Assembly: GCA_965223835.1 (NCBI GenBank)
Contig: CBDCXQ010000001.1
Coordinates: forward strand, 4,340,001-4,404,000
DNA: 64,000 nucleotides
Source of the DNA: CAVYXZ01 sp965223835
GTDB taxonomy: Bacteria > Chloroflexota > Anaerolineae > Aggregatilineales > Phototrophicaceae
Direction of reading: 5' to 3'
Below, piece by piece: positions 14,703 through 22,770 of this stretch (position 1 is the stretch's first letter; the number at the start of each line of letters is the position of its first letter). The notes below the pieces were generated by a model. The model saw only the letters and a list, made by a program, of their open reading frames with translations, ran no database searches and was not told the DNA's origin. Position numbers and translations under genes: made by a program.

Positions 14703-15767
14703 ATGACTACAATGATTACCGAACTTGACGAGGTTACTGAGGCGTGGCTGAGCAGCGTTATCCGGCAACCTGTGAAAATCGTGGCACGACGCTCTAATCC
14801 GGCCTTCAAGTCCAACATCATCCACCTCACAGTACGTAGTCCAACACCGACCGTACCGGAGCAGCTTATTGTAAAACTGAATGCAGATGGGATGGGTGAA
14901 TTCGAGATCAAATTTTATCAACTAATGGCGGCGCAATCAGAGCCACTGCCGATCTTACCGCCAACACTGGCCTGTAATTATATCGATGGTCAGTCCTATC
15001 TGGTTCAAGCAGATCTATCGGCAACGCACCGGACACCCATTACCCGCGATGATGTCCTCGCTGGTCGGACAATGCCAACCAATGAGGATTTGCGGCTGAT
15101 GACCACCGCATTGGCGCAGTTACATGCTTACTGGTGGGAGCATCCGGATTTACGTACTGGAACGATACCGGTGCGACCCTGGTATGGTAACCTGGCTGAA
15201 TATCGCACGCATATCCAGCGGCGTGAAGGCGAATGGGGTGCATTTAAGCAGCAAGTTGAAGATTTTCCGGCAGAGTTGCGCCAGTTATACGAAGATGTCC
15301 TGGCGCGTTTGCCACAACTTTGGAAGCGCTATTTAGAACCGCGAATCACCACGCTGCGAAATCTAACAATGTCGAATGGTGATAGCTACTTCGCGCAATT
15401 TCTATGCCCGTTGCCTGAAGCCGCTGGTCAGCACGCCTATCTGGTCGATTTCCAGGAAGCCAGCGTGAACTTTGCCGCGTTCGATCTGGTCTTCATGTTT
15501 GCAGTGTTTTGGACCCCACAACAACGACATGCGAATGAGCGCGAAACCCGGCTGCTTCGCCATTACCATGACACACTTATCCAGCATGGCGTAACCGGTT
15601 ATAGCTGGGACCAGTTGTGGGAAGATTACCGCTTTATGCTGGCGCTCATCTTGTTCTTTCCGCTATTTGACGCCGTTAGTGGCGCGTCACAGCATTACTG
15701 GTGGACCAAAATGCAGTGTGTTGTCGCTAATTTCCGTGACCTGGATTGCATGGCCTTGTTCGAATAA
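14703..15767 (+). CDS. APH/choline-kinase-fold protein with altered HGD motif
   Basis: A 354-residue protein of the phosphotransferase (APH/EcKinase-like) fold. An N-lobe strand with LIVKLN carries a probable ATP-binding Lys. The catalytic loop reads TMSNGDSYFAQFL, where the family has HGD-x-x-x-x-N, and the metal-binding strand reads YLVDFQEASVNFAAFDLVFMF, equivalent to the Asp-containing D-x-Q/D-F motif. The His to Asn change and the missing Asn of the catalytic loop make kinase activity uncertain, though the Asp is kept. AAAGG precedes the ATG by six bases. The neighbours on both sides point away or are unrelated, so its substrate is not predictable. Confidence 0.65.
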   Translation: MTTMITELDEVTEAWLSSVIRQPVKIVARRSNPAFKSNIIHLTVRSPTPTVPEQLIVKLNADGMGEFEIKFYQLMAAQSEPLPILPPTLACNYIDGQSYLVQADLSATHRTPITRDDVLAGRTMPTNEDLRLMTTALAQLHAYWWEHPDLRTGTIPVRPWYGNLAEYRTHIQRREGEWGAFKQQVEDFPAELRQLYEDVLARLPQLWKRYLEPRITTLRNLTMSNGDSYFAQFLCPLPEAAGQHAYLVDFQEASVNFAAFDLVFMFAVFWTPQQRHANERETRLLRHYHDTLIQHGVTGYSWDQLWEDYRFMLALILFFPLFDAVSGASQHYWWTKMQCVVANFRDLDCMALFE

Positions 15768-15797
15768 TCGACTGCCAGCTTCGTCTCGCTAGCGTCG

Positions 15798-16481
15798 CTA
15801 TTTGCGTTCTAAGCGTTCAGCGAAGAAATGATTGAGTTCTGCCTGCGTGCCTTCAATATGTTTGACTGCCGCGGCTTTAGCGGCTGGCGCGTCGCGTTGG
15901 AGGCAGGCATCTAGAATAGCGAGATGCTCCCGGTGAATCCGCTCGTTATTGTGAATGACAAACATGTATTGATAACGGTAGCGTTCACTCCGTTCCCACA
16001 ATTGCTGAATCATCTGCAACAGATGTTGATTCTCCAGCGCCCCGTAGATGCGCAGATGGAACTCACGGTTGAGCGGGATATAGGCATTGACATCGTTGGT
16101 ATTGGCGGTGTCTTCCAACCGCTTGACCAATGATTGTAAATCGTCAAAATCCGATTTTGTCAGGTAAGAAACCGCATGGTAAATAGTCTCTCCCTCAAGC
16201 AGCGCCCGTGCAAAATAGAGATTATTCAGGTCCGTCAGCGAAATGTGGGTGACAAAAGCACCGCGCCGGGGGATGATATTCACCAACCCTTCCGCTTCCA
16301 GCGCCCGCAAGGCCTCCCGCACCGGGGCCAGGCTGACAGCTAATTTCTCGGCGATCTGCGTTTGGTCAACTCGATCACCGGGTTCAAGTTCTTGTTTCAA
16401 TATCGCTTCGCGAATGCGCTGTTGGACATGTTCAGCGAGTGTCTGGCTGCCGTTATCGGTTGGTGATAATGAACCGGCCAT
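15798..16481 (-). CDS. GntR-family (FadR subfamily) transcriptional regulator
   Basis: A 227-residue regulator. The N-terminal winged helix (about 14-80) has IREAILKQELEPGDRVDQTQIAEKLAVSLAPVREALRALEAEGLV and the wing PRRGAFV, hallmarks of GntR. The C-terminal all-helical FCD domain (about 85-220) includes NREFHLRIY and REHLAILDA, with Asp/His positions typical of a metal-bound organic acid site. It is divergent from the sugar ABC operon; a consensus promoter and a perfect palindrome lie in the 173-base gap. It probably represses that operon and is relieved by a sugar acid or pathway intermediate (inference). GGAG precedes the ATG. Confidence 0.93.
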   Translation of the reverse strand: MAGSLSPTDNGSQTLAEHVQQRIREAILKQELEPGDRVDQTQIAEKLAVSLAPVREALRALEAEGLVNIIPRRGAFVTHISLTDLNNLYFARALLEGETIYHAVSYLTKSDFDDLQSLVKRLEDTANTNDVNAYIPLNREFHLRIYGALENQHLLQMIQQLWERSERYRYQYMFVIHNNERIHREHLAILDACLQRDAPAAKAAAVKHIEGTQAELNHFFAERLERK

Positions 16482-16497
16482 GGTCGCGTACTCCTAT

Positions 16498-16526
16498 TTG
16501 ACAGGATGGTGGGAATGTTTTATATT
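16498..16526 (+). promoter_or_regulatory. Sigma-70 promoter of the sugar ABC operon
   Basis: TTGACA (16498-16503), a 17-base spacer and TATATT (16521-16526) match the consensus closely. The predicted start near 16533 falls inside the palindrome at 16531-16545, giving a leader of about 120 bases before the binding-protein gene. Confidence 0.7.
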
Positions 16527-16530
16527 TTCG

Positions 16531-16545
16531 ATTATCATTGATAAT
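16531..16545. promoter_or_regulatory. Candidate GntR operator
   Basis: ATTATCA-T-TGATAAT is a perfect 7-1-7 palindrome over the predicted start of the ABC operon. Its place between the divergent GntR gene and the operon makes it the best operator candidate for that regulator. The sequence is not a known site that I can name, so the link is inferred from position. Confidence 0.5.
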
Positions 16546-16654
16546 ATTCGAATTCTCATATTTTCCAAATTTTGGTTAAAGGAGGTGTCCCGGCTCCCCT
16601 ACCCATAGATTTTGTACAAATTACACCTTCGCTTACAATTTTTGGAGAGAACCC

Positions 16655-17935
16655 ATGAATTATCAACGCATTATACTCGCGACAGTCTTGGTCTTCTTAC
16701 TGGGCCTGAGCGTTGTGAGTGCCCAGGACGACGTTACCGAAATCCGCTTCGGTACGCTGTCGGGGGCCTTCATCGACAATGTGAATGCCATGCTCGTGGA
16801 ATCCTTCAACGAAGCCCATCCCGATGTCGAGGTCAAGGTTGAATATGTCACCGACGACTATGCCGGTGCTTTGACGGCACAGGCCGCTGCTGGCAGCCTG
16901 CCCGATGTGGTGTTTATCGCCGATCTGTTCGTCGTACCGTTTGTCCAGAACAAGATCGTCCTCAACATGCAGGAATTCGCCGAAACTGACCCGGACATGG
17001 ACATTGAAGATGTCGTCCAGATCATGCTTGATTTGGGTCGCGTCGAAGGCGATCAGGGCCTGTACATGATCCCCTCGTCCTACGACGTGGTCACGATGTA
17101 TTACAACAAAACCATGTTCGAAGAAGCGGGCGCTCCCCTGCCAACCGCCGACTGGACCTGGGATGACTTGATTGCGGCTTGCACGATTATTCTGGAACAA
17201 ACCGACAACTTCTGCATTCCCAATGGTGCACCAACCTGGTGGGCAGTTTATGTACCCTGGATCGTCGGTTATGGTGGCAGCTTGCTGGATGATGATGGCC
17301 GTACCGTGACCATCGCCTCACCTGAATCGCTAGAAGGACTGTCCGCTCTGACCAGCATGTGGACTGAGCACGGCATTGGTCAGCCGCTAGACTTTGACGC
17401 CGGTGGTGACTGCTTCTTCGTCGGTAAATGCGCCCTGAGCTTCACCATCGCCGGGCAAATGAGTGCCTTGCGGGCGCTGGACCCACAGCCATTTGTCTGG
17501 GACGTTGAAGTGATTCCGTCGCACCCCAGTGGTAAAGTCACTGGCATGGGCACCTATGGTTTTGCGATTTCGGCCAACGCGCAGGATCTCGACCTGGCCT
17601 GGGACTTTGTGAAAAATATGCTGTCGCCAGAAATCCAGAAAGCGGTGGCGCTGGACTATGCGGGTACACCGCTGCTCAATTCGCTGGCCGATGACCCCGA
17701 AATCCTCAATCGCGCCGGTCCGCCCGACAATATCAACGCCTTCCTGGAAAATGGTGAGAATGGCATTCTGCCGACCTACTTCCCCGGTGAATGCGGCAGC
17801 CTGTATGCCGGCCAGATCAACCAACTGCTGAACGATGCCTTTGATGCCGTGCTGCGGGGCAATGAGAGTGTCGAAAGTGCCTTTGGTTTCGCCGCTGAAG
17901 AAATTCAGTTCTGTCTGGATGACACCATCGAATAA
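16655..17935 (+). CDS. ABC sugar transporter, extracellular solute-binding protein
   Basis: A 426-residue family 1 (MalE/UgpB-like) solute-binding protein. Residues 1-23 form a signal peptide ending SVVSAQD, apparently cleaved by signal peptidase I since no lipobox Cys is present. The mature protein starts EIRFGTLSG and has the family features FNEAHPDVEVKVEYV, AAAGSLPDVVFI, YYNKTMFEEAGAPLPTADWTWDDL and SFTIAGQMSAL. It is the first gene of the importer, followed after 97 bases by two permeases. A 10-bp hairpin in that gap probably lowers read-through so that the binding protein is made in excess. GGAGAG precedes the ATG. The ligand is likely a sugar or sugar acid. Confidence 0.93.
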   Translation: MNYQRIILATVLVFLLGLSVVSAQDDVTEIRFGTLSGAFIDNVNAMLVESFNEAHPDVEVKVEYVTDDYAGALTAQAAAGSLPDVVFIADLFVVPFVQNKIVLNMQEFAETDPDMDIEDVVQIMLDLGRVEGDQGLYMIPSSYDVVTMYYNKTMFEEAGAPLPTADWTWDDLIAACTIILEQTDNFCIPNGAPTWWAVYVPWIVGYGGSLLDDDGRTVTIASPESLEGLSALTSMWTEHGIGQPLDFDAGGDCFFVGKCALSFTIAGQMSALRALDPQPFVWDVEVIPSHPSGKVTGMGTYGFAISANAQDLDLAWDFVKNMLSPEIQKAVALDYAGTPLLNSLADDPEILNRAGPPDNINAFLENGENGILPTYFPGECGSLYAGQINQLLNDAFDAVLRGNESVESAFGFAAEEIQFCLDDTIE

Positions 17936-17964
17936 GCCACGCACGAACCTGTAATTGTAATGAT

Positions 17965-18020
17965 CCCACGCCTGAACCTGATTTCTGCAAAGAAAACAGC
18001 ACAGGCGTGGGGTCGGTTTT
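17965..18020 (+). terminator. Hairpin between binding-protein and permease genes
   Basis: CCCACGCCTG (17965-17974) and CAGGCGTGGG (18002-18011) form a perfect 10-bp stem with a 27-base loop, followed by gtcggTTTTg. It probably acts as a partial terminator or 3'-end stabiliser of the binding-protein message, a frequent arrangement in ABC importer operons. Confidence 0.6.
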
Positions 18021-18032
18021 GAGAGTGAAACT

Positions 18033-18959
18033 ATGGCAAGCATCGCAATCTCCCCGCGCCAGCGCAACCCTAATTTCTGGCGGGATACCATTCGCGGTTA
18101 TCTGTTTATTTTGCCGGTTGTGCTGGGGCTGATTTTGTTTACGTTTGGACCCATGATTGCCTCGGCTTACTACAGCCTGACCGACTACAATATCATGAGT
18201 GAGCCGGAATTTATCGGCCTGGATAATTATATCAAGTTGTTCACGCGTGACCGTGACTTTGCGCGTTCCATTGGCGTCACGTTGCGTTTTGCAGTTGCCA
18301 GCATGGCGATTGGTCAGGTGGTCAGCCTGGCGGTGGCGACATTGCTGACGCAAAAAGTGCGCGGCATGTATATCTTCCGCACCCTGTTCTATTTACCGAT
18401 CATCGTACCGTTTGTCGCGTCGGCCTTGCTCTTTAGATACTTATTCAACGCCCAGTTTGGCCCGGTCAACGCCATCCTGGAGGTCTTTGGCATCCCGGCG
18501 ATCAACTGGCTTGGCTCAAAGGATTGGGCGCAGGCGGCCATGGTGCTGATTGCTGTGTGGACCAGCGGGGTGGTTACAACGATATTTTACGTGGCCGGTT
18601 TGCAACAGGTGCCCGAAGAACTGTACGACTCCGCTAAGATTGATGGTGCCAATGGCTGGCAGCGCTTTTTAAATGTAACCCTGCCCATGCTGACGCCTAC
18701 GGTCTTTTTTAACGTTGTGACGGGTTTTATCGGCGCGTTCCAGTTTTTTGTCCCGGCCTTCATTATTACTGAAGGAGGTCCATCGAAAGCGACCTATTTC
18801 TATAACCTGAATCTATATGACAAAGCATTTAACTGGTTTGAAATGGGATATGCATCTTCGATGGCCTGGGTGTTGTTCGTCTTCGTGTTGATCTTGACCC
18901 TGATGATCTTCCGGTCATCGCCCCTATGGGTTTATTATGAAGGGGAGGTCAAACAATGA
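18033..18959 (+). CDS. ABC sugar transporter permease (MalF/UgpA type)
   Basis: A 308-residue inner-membrane permease with six hydrophobic segments. It starts with a cytoplasmic tail and the first helix GYLFILPVVLGLILFTFGPM, then SAYYSLTDYN typical of MalF/UgpA-type subunits. The EAA loop that contacts the ATPase reads EELYDSAKIDGANGWQRFLNVTLPML. It overlaps the next permease gene by four bases (ATGA), showing translational coupling. It forms the channel heterodimer with the product of 18956-19846. No ATPase gene is in the operon. Confidence 0.93.
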   Translation: MASIAISPRQRNPNFWRDTIRGYLFILPVVLGLILFTFGPMIASAYYSLTDYNIMSEPEFIGLDNYIKLFTRDRDFARSIGVTLRFAVASMAIGQVVSLAVATLLTQKVRGMYIFRTLFYLPIIVPFVASALLFRYLFNAQFGPVNAILEVFGIPAINWLGSKDWAQAAMVLIAVWTSGVVTTIFYVAGLQQVPEELYDSAKIDGANGWQRFLNVTLPMLTPTVFFNVVTGFIGAFQFFVPAFIITEGGPSKATYFYNLNLYDKAFNWFEMGYASSMAWVLFVFVLILTLMIFRSSPLWVYYEGEVKQ

Positions 18960-19846
18960 CCAGTATCGTTCGCTCAACCCTGACCTCAAATAAGGCGGCA
19001 CACCGGCGCCAACGGTTTAATAAGGCCTTCATTTACCTGCTTTTGATTGGTGGCGCGTTGATCTATATGCTGCCATTGATCGTGATGGTGAGCACCTCGT
19101 TTAAGCCCTTCACTGAAATCAACACCTATCCCCCCACGTTTTTGCCGAACGAATGGCGACCGAGCAATTATCCCGAAGCCTGGACCTATGGCGTTACCCA
19201 GTTTCCCCGCTGGACACTCAATACGGTCATCCTTCTGGTGGCGATATTGCCCGGTGTGGTTATTACCTCATCAGTGTGCGCCTATGGCTTCGCCCGGCTG
19301 AAATTTCCGGGACGCAACATCTGGTTTATGCTGGTGCTGGCGTCGATTATGTTGCCACCCCAGGTGACACTGATTCCGCTTTACATTGTGTTCAGCAAGA
19401 TCGGTTGGCTGGATACGTTCCTGCCATTAATCGTGCCCCACTGGTTTGGTGGGGGTGCGGTGAACATCTTCCTGATGCGTCAGTTTTTTATGCAGATCCC
19501 ACGTGATCTAGATGAAGCCGCCACGATTGATGGCGCGAATCACTTCACCATTTGGTTTCGCATCTACCTGCCGCTGTCACAGCCCGCGTTGGTCTCCGTC
19601 GCGTTGCTGACTCTGCTAGCGGTGTGGAATGACTTTATCAATCAGTTGATTTACCTGCGCAATCCCGATAATTTCACCCTGGCAATTGGCTTGAATTTCT
19701 TCCAGTTGTCGGTCAATACGGGGCTGGCACGGACTGATTATATTATGGCGATTTCAACGCTGATGGTCTTGCCGATGGTCGTCATGTTCCTGGTGGCGCA
19801 ACGCTATATTGTCCAGGGTTTTGTCACCAGCGGCCTCAAAGGATAG
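18956..19846 (+). CDS. ABC sugar transporter permease (MalG/UgpE type)
   Basis: The 296-residue partner permease. Hydrophobic segments start at LLLIGGALIYMLPLIVMVSTSFK, and the MalG-type features PPTFLPNEWRPSNYPEAW and YGFARLKFPGRN follow. The EAA loop is DLDEAATIDGANHFTIWFRIYLPLSQPAL. It overlaps the preceding permease by four bases and is followed after two bases by the cupin gene. With the binding protein it makes an importer that lacks its own ATPase, so a shared multi-transporter ATPase (MsmK/MsiK-like) elsewhere in the genome is implied. Confidence 0.93.
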   Translation: MTSIVRSTLTSNKAAHRRQRFNKAFIYLLLIGGALIYMLPLIVMVSTSFKPFTEINTYPPTFLPNEWRPSNYPEAWTYGVTQFPRWTLNTVILLVAILPGVVITSSVCAYGFARLKFPGRNIWFMLVLASIMLPPQVTLIPLYIVFSKIGWLDTFLPLIVPHWFGGGAVNIFLMRQFFMQIPRDLDEAATIDGANHFTIWFRIYLPLSQPALVSVALLTLLAVWNDFINQLIYLRNPDNFTLAIGLNFFQLSVNTGLARTDYIMAISTLMVLPMVVMFLVAQRYIVQGFVTSGLKG

Positions 19847-19848
19847 TT

Positions 19849-20544
19849 ATGACCGACAAGATTCACCTTGAAACCTGGATGGCCCAGCCGCGCATTTTTG
19901 CCGAACGGGTCCGCGGCCTGCCGCTCATCTGGACGCCGGAAGTTAACTGGTTTAATAACGACTGGCTTGGTCCGACGCCGCATGTACACGATGACGCCAC
20001 CGAAATTGGCTTTATGGCGCAGGGGCAACTTGAGATTCAAATCGGCGGCAGCCAGCGGGTGTATGGCCCCGGTGATTTCATGATCATGCCGCCCAACAAG
20101 TATCATAATTACTGGTTTCGCGGCACCGACCCGGTCTGTTTTTTCGTCGCGGTGGGGCCGAATCACAAATATAACCGGCTGCGCCACGACAATTTCACAC
20201 CGGATAATTACGAGGGTGATGCGCCTTATGCCAACGTCTTCACGTCGGATACGCTGCCATCGAATGAGCATTTCGCCAGTGAGAAAGTAACGTTGCTGCC
20301 GGGCCAGAGTGAAGGTCCTCGCAACATTGATCTACGCGAACGCATCGTGTATATCGTGCAGGGCACGGCGAACGTGCGTTACCACACCCTGGCAGGTACC
20401 CTGGCAGCCAACCAGTTCCTGCATATCCCGGCGACCACACCCCATGAGATCAGCAATGCGGGTTATGTCCCGCTCATTTTCATTTCTTTGATTGTCACCG
20501 ACCCTGATACTGCTCAGGGCACGATTCCGCAGGAAAACAATTGA
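19849..20544 (+). CDS. Two-domain cupin protein
   Basis: A 231-residue bicupin. The first cupin (about 40-110) has HVHDDATEIGFMAQGQLEIQIGG and the second motif GPGDFMIMPPNKYHNYW, giving the usual His/Glu/His metal ligands. The second half (about 135-220) has VTLLPGQSEGPRNIDLRERIVYIVQGTANV and FLHIPATTPHEISN; its first motif has lost the HxH pair. It starts two bases after the permease stop, so it is in the importer operon. A role in isomerising or sensing the imported sugar or sugar acid is likely, but the reaction is not evident. Confidence 0.8.
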   Translation: MTDKIHLETWMAQPRIFAERVRGLPLIWTPEVNWFNNDWLGPTPHVHDDATEIGFMAQGQLEIQIGGSQRVYGPGDFMIMPPNKYHNYWFRGTDPVCFFVAVGPNHKYNRLRHDNFTPDNYEGDAPYANVFTSDTLPSNEHFASEKVTLLPGQSEGPRNIDLRERIVYIVQGTANVRYHTLAGTLAANQFLHIPATTPHEISNAGYVPLIFISLIVTDPDTAQGTIPQENN

Positions 20545-20660
20545 ATCATTTAGTCAGAAATCAACAGAAAGACAACCAGTAAAATAAATTACGAAAAAAG
20601 GGATTTGTGCAGATTGATATTTGACCATAGAAATACTCTGTTGAACTTCGTAGCAAACCA

Positions 20661-20721
20661 CCTCACCCCGACCCCTCTCCAATTTGGAGAGGGGAGCTAA
20701 ACGAAGTGCAGCGGGGTGAGG
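20661..20721 (+). repeat. CCTCACCCC/GGGGTGAGG nested palindrome
   Basis: A compact copy of the dispersed repeat: outer arms CCTCACCCC (20661-20669) and GGGGTGAGG (20713-20721), inner arms CCCCTCTCCAA (20672-20682) and TTGGAGAGGGG (20684-20694) with a single loop base. It splits the sugar operon between the cupin and the first isomerase gene and could form a strong RNA hairpin there. Confidence 0.85.
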
Positions 20722-20785
20722 TCAATAATTTCTGTTGTGGTAAAACTAATAAAGAGCAGACCAGATTTCAACAAAAGGACTCTTC

Positions 20786-21574
20786 ATGACCCTGCGTTTT
20801 GCTTATAGCACCATCAACTGGACCACAACCCCCGATATGGCGGCAACGCTGGCTGAAATCCAGCAGGCCGGTTGGCAGGCGGTTGAACTCTTTAATCATT
20901 CGCTGGACTGGCTGGGTACACCCGACCATTTGCAAAGATTGTTGAACGGGCTGCAAGTACCGGTGTTTTTTGGCAGCATCAGTATGCCCACGAATCACGA
21001 CCAGATCGAAACGCATAAACGACGCATGGATTATGCATCGCTGTTCGGCGCCACTCAATATGGCCTCGTTGGCGGCAGTCGTTTGCGTTATCGTCCGCCG
21101 ACAGACGCGGAATATACCGGTTTAGCGGATGCTTGTGAAGCACTGGCGGTCTATGGGGCTGATCTGGGCATCACAATCGCCTATCATCCTCACACCGGCT
21201 GCACGATAGAAACCGAAGCCGAGATCGACATTTTGCTGGACCGCAGCCAGCGAACCCAACTGTGTCTGGATGTCTCGCATGTGGCTTTGGTGGATGAAGA
21301 CCCGGTCACCCAACTCCGTAAATATCGCGACCGTCTGGGTTATGTTCACATGAAAGACTGGGCACGGGGCAAATTTGTGGAATTGGGTGAAGGCAACATC
21401 GGCCTCGATTTCCCGACGATTCTGGCAGAACTCGATAGCTGGCCTTTCAACGGTTGGGTGGTGATCGAAAACAGTCGCAGCGATATTTCCCCGGCCCACA
21501 GTGCAAAATTTAATGCCGACTATCTCATGGGATTAGGCTATAACCTCAGTCTGCCCGAAGGAGTTTCTGCATGA
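20786..21574 (+). CDS. Sugar phosphate isomerase/epimerase (TIM barrel)
   Basis: A 262-residue member of the AP-endonuclease-2/xylose-isomerase-like TIM-barrel family. The metal-site pattern is visible: ITIAYHPHTGCTIETEAE (His and Glu), CLDVSHVALVDEDP (Asp, His), YVHMKDWARGKF (His, Asp) and GWVVIENSRS (Glu). The family covers hydroxypyruvate isomerase, tagatose 3-epimerase and inosose dehydratase (IolE); the HxxxxK/D pattern here resembles IolE-like enzymes, but this is not decisive. AAAGGA precedes the ATG. It overlaps the next gene by four bases, in a run of tightly coupled catabolic genes. Confidence 0.87.
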   Translation: MTLRFAYSTINWTTTPDMAATLAEIQQAGWQAVELFNHSLDWLGTPDHLQRLLNGLQVPVFFGSISMPTNHDQIETHKRRMDYASLFGATQYGLVGGSRLRYRPPTDAEYTGLADACEALAVYGADLGITIAYHPHTGCTIETEAEIDILLDRSQRTQLCLDVSHVALVDEDPVTQLRKYRDRLGYVHMKDWARGKFVELGEGNIGLDFPTILAELDSWPFNGWVVIENSRSDISPAHSAKFNADYLMGLGYNLSLPEGVSA

Positions 21575-22770
21575 AGCTGGCACTGGTGGGTTGTGGGGGC
21601 ATGGGCCGACGGCACATCGGCGGGACGGGTCGCTTGAATAAGGTCGGTAAACTGAATTTTGAATTGGCGGCGGTGTGTGACATGCTGCCGGAGAACGCAG
21701 CGCTGGCGGCAGATGTTGCCGCTGAAAACCTGGACCAACGTCCCGAAATCTACCACGATTTTGATGGCATGTTGAGTAGTGCTCAACTTGATGCGGTGAT
21801 TCTGACGACGACGCCAGAAACGCACCTCGCTTTAGGGCTGAAAGCATTTGACGCCGGGTTGCATGTCATGGCCGAAAAGCCCATTACGTTGACCGTGCGC
21901 GAAGGTCGCGAGTTAGTGAATGCGGCGCGTGCTGCTGGACGCAAGCTGGCGGTGGCTGAGAATTACCGGCGCGACCCGATCAATCGTCTGGGTAAAGCTT
22001 TGCTGGATTCCGGCGCAATTGGGCGGCCTTACCTGATGGTACAGGCCTCGTCGGGCAGCGGCGGGTATGTGATTATTACCCCCTGGCGACACCTCAAGAC
22101 TCGTGGTGGCATCGTTGTCGATATGGGCGTGCATTATGGCGACATCCTTGAATATTATCTGGGGCCGCTGGCACGGGTGTTTGGCTGGAATGCGGTGATC
22201 GACAAACAGCGCGTTCACCGTGATGATGGATCGCTCCACCCGGCGGATGCTGAAGATTTGTCGGTCGGGGTGGCGCAATTTCAGAATGGTGCAATGGCGA
22301 ACTGGATGTTGAACCTGGCCGGGCGCGGCGAAGGCTACTTCCACCGGGCAATTTATGGCATGGGTGGGTCGCTAATTATTCCCGGTGATCGGCGGGGGCA
22401 GCCCCTGCGCTTGACTCAGCGAATAAATGGTAAGGACGACAGCTTGAGCGCGGCTGATTTACTCAACCTCGTGCCGGACTTCGCGTTGGATGACGTGACA
22501 GCGGCATTGTTTGGCAACGACCGCCTGACGGCTTATGATCTGCCCTGGAGCGAAACCGACGCGAATTTGCTGGCGATTGAACAAGCCGATTTTGTGGACG
22601 CGATTCTGAACGACCGCGACCCCGATGTAACTGGTGAACAGGGATTGCGCTCGCTGGCAGTGGTGTTCGGCTTTCTCGAGGCCGAACGCCTCAATCGCAG
22701 CGTCACCATTGATGAGATATTGTCCGGCGAAACCGCTTTATACGAACAGGAAATTGAGGCGCAAACATGA
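21571..22770 (+). CDS. Gfo/Idh/MocA-family oxidoreductase
   Basis: A 399-residue NAD(P)-dependent sugar dehydrogenase. The Rossmann domain opens LALVGCGGMGRRHIGG, then DAVILTTTPETHLALGLKAFDAGLHVMAEKPITLTV with the catalytic-site EKP, and VAENYRRDP. The C-terminal alpha/beta domain has GGIVVDMGVHYGDILEYYLGP, including the DxxxHxxD-like active site. It overlaps the isomerase genes on both sides by four bases, so it works in the same pathway, probably oxidising a sugar or inositol ring to a keto form for the TIM-barrel enzymes. Confidence 0.9.
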   Translation: MKLALVGCGGMGRRHIGGTGRLNKVGKLNFELAAVCDMLPENAALAADVAAENLDQRPEIYHDFDGMLSSAQLDAVILTTTPETHLALGLKAFDAGLHVMAEKPITLTVREGRELVNAARAAGRKLAVAENYRRDPINRLGKALLDSGAIGRPYLMVQASSGSGGYVIITPWRHLKTRGGIVVDMGVHYGDILEYYLGPLARVFGWNAVIDKQRVHRDDGSLHPADAEDLSVGVAQFQNGAMANWMLNLAGRGEGYFHRAIYGMGGSLIIPGDRRGQPLRLTQRINGKDDSLSAADLLNLVPDFALDDVTAALFGNDRLTAYDLPWSETDANLLAIEQADFVDAILNDRDPDVTGEQGLRSLAVVFGFLEAERLNRSVTIDEILSGETALYEQEIEAQT

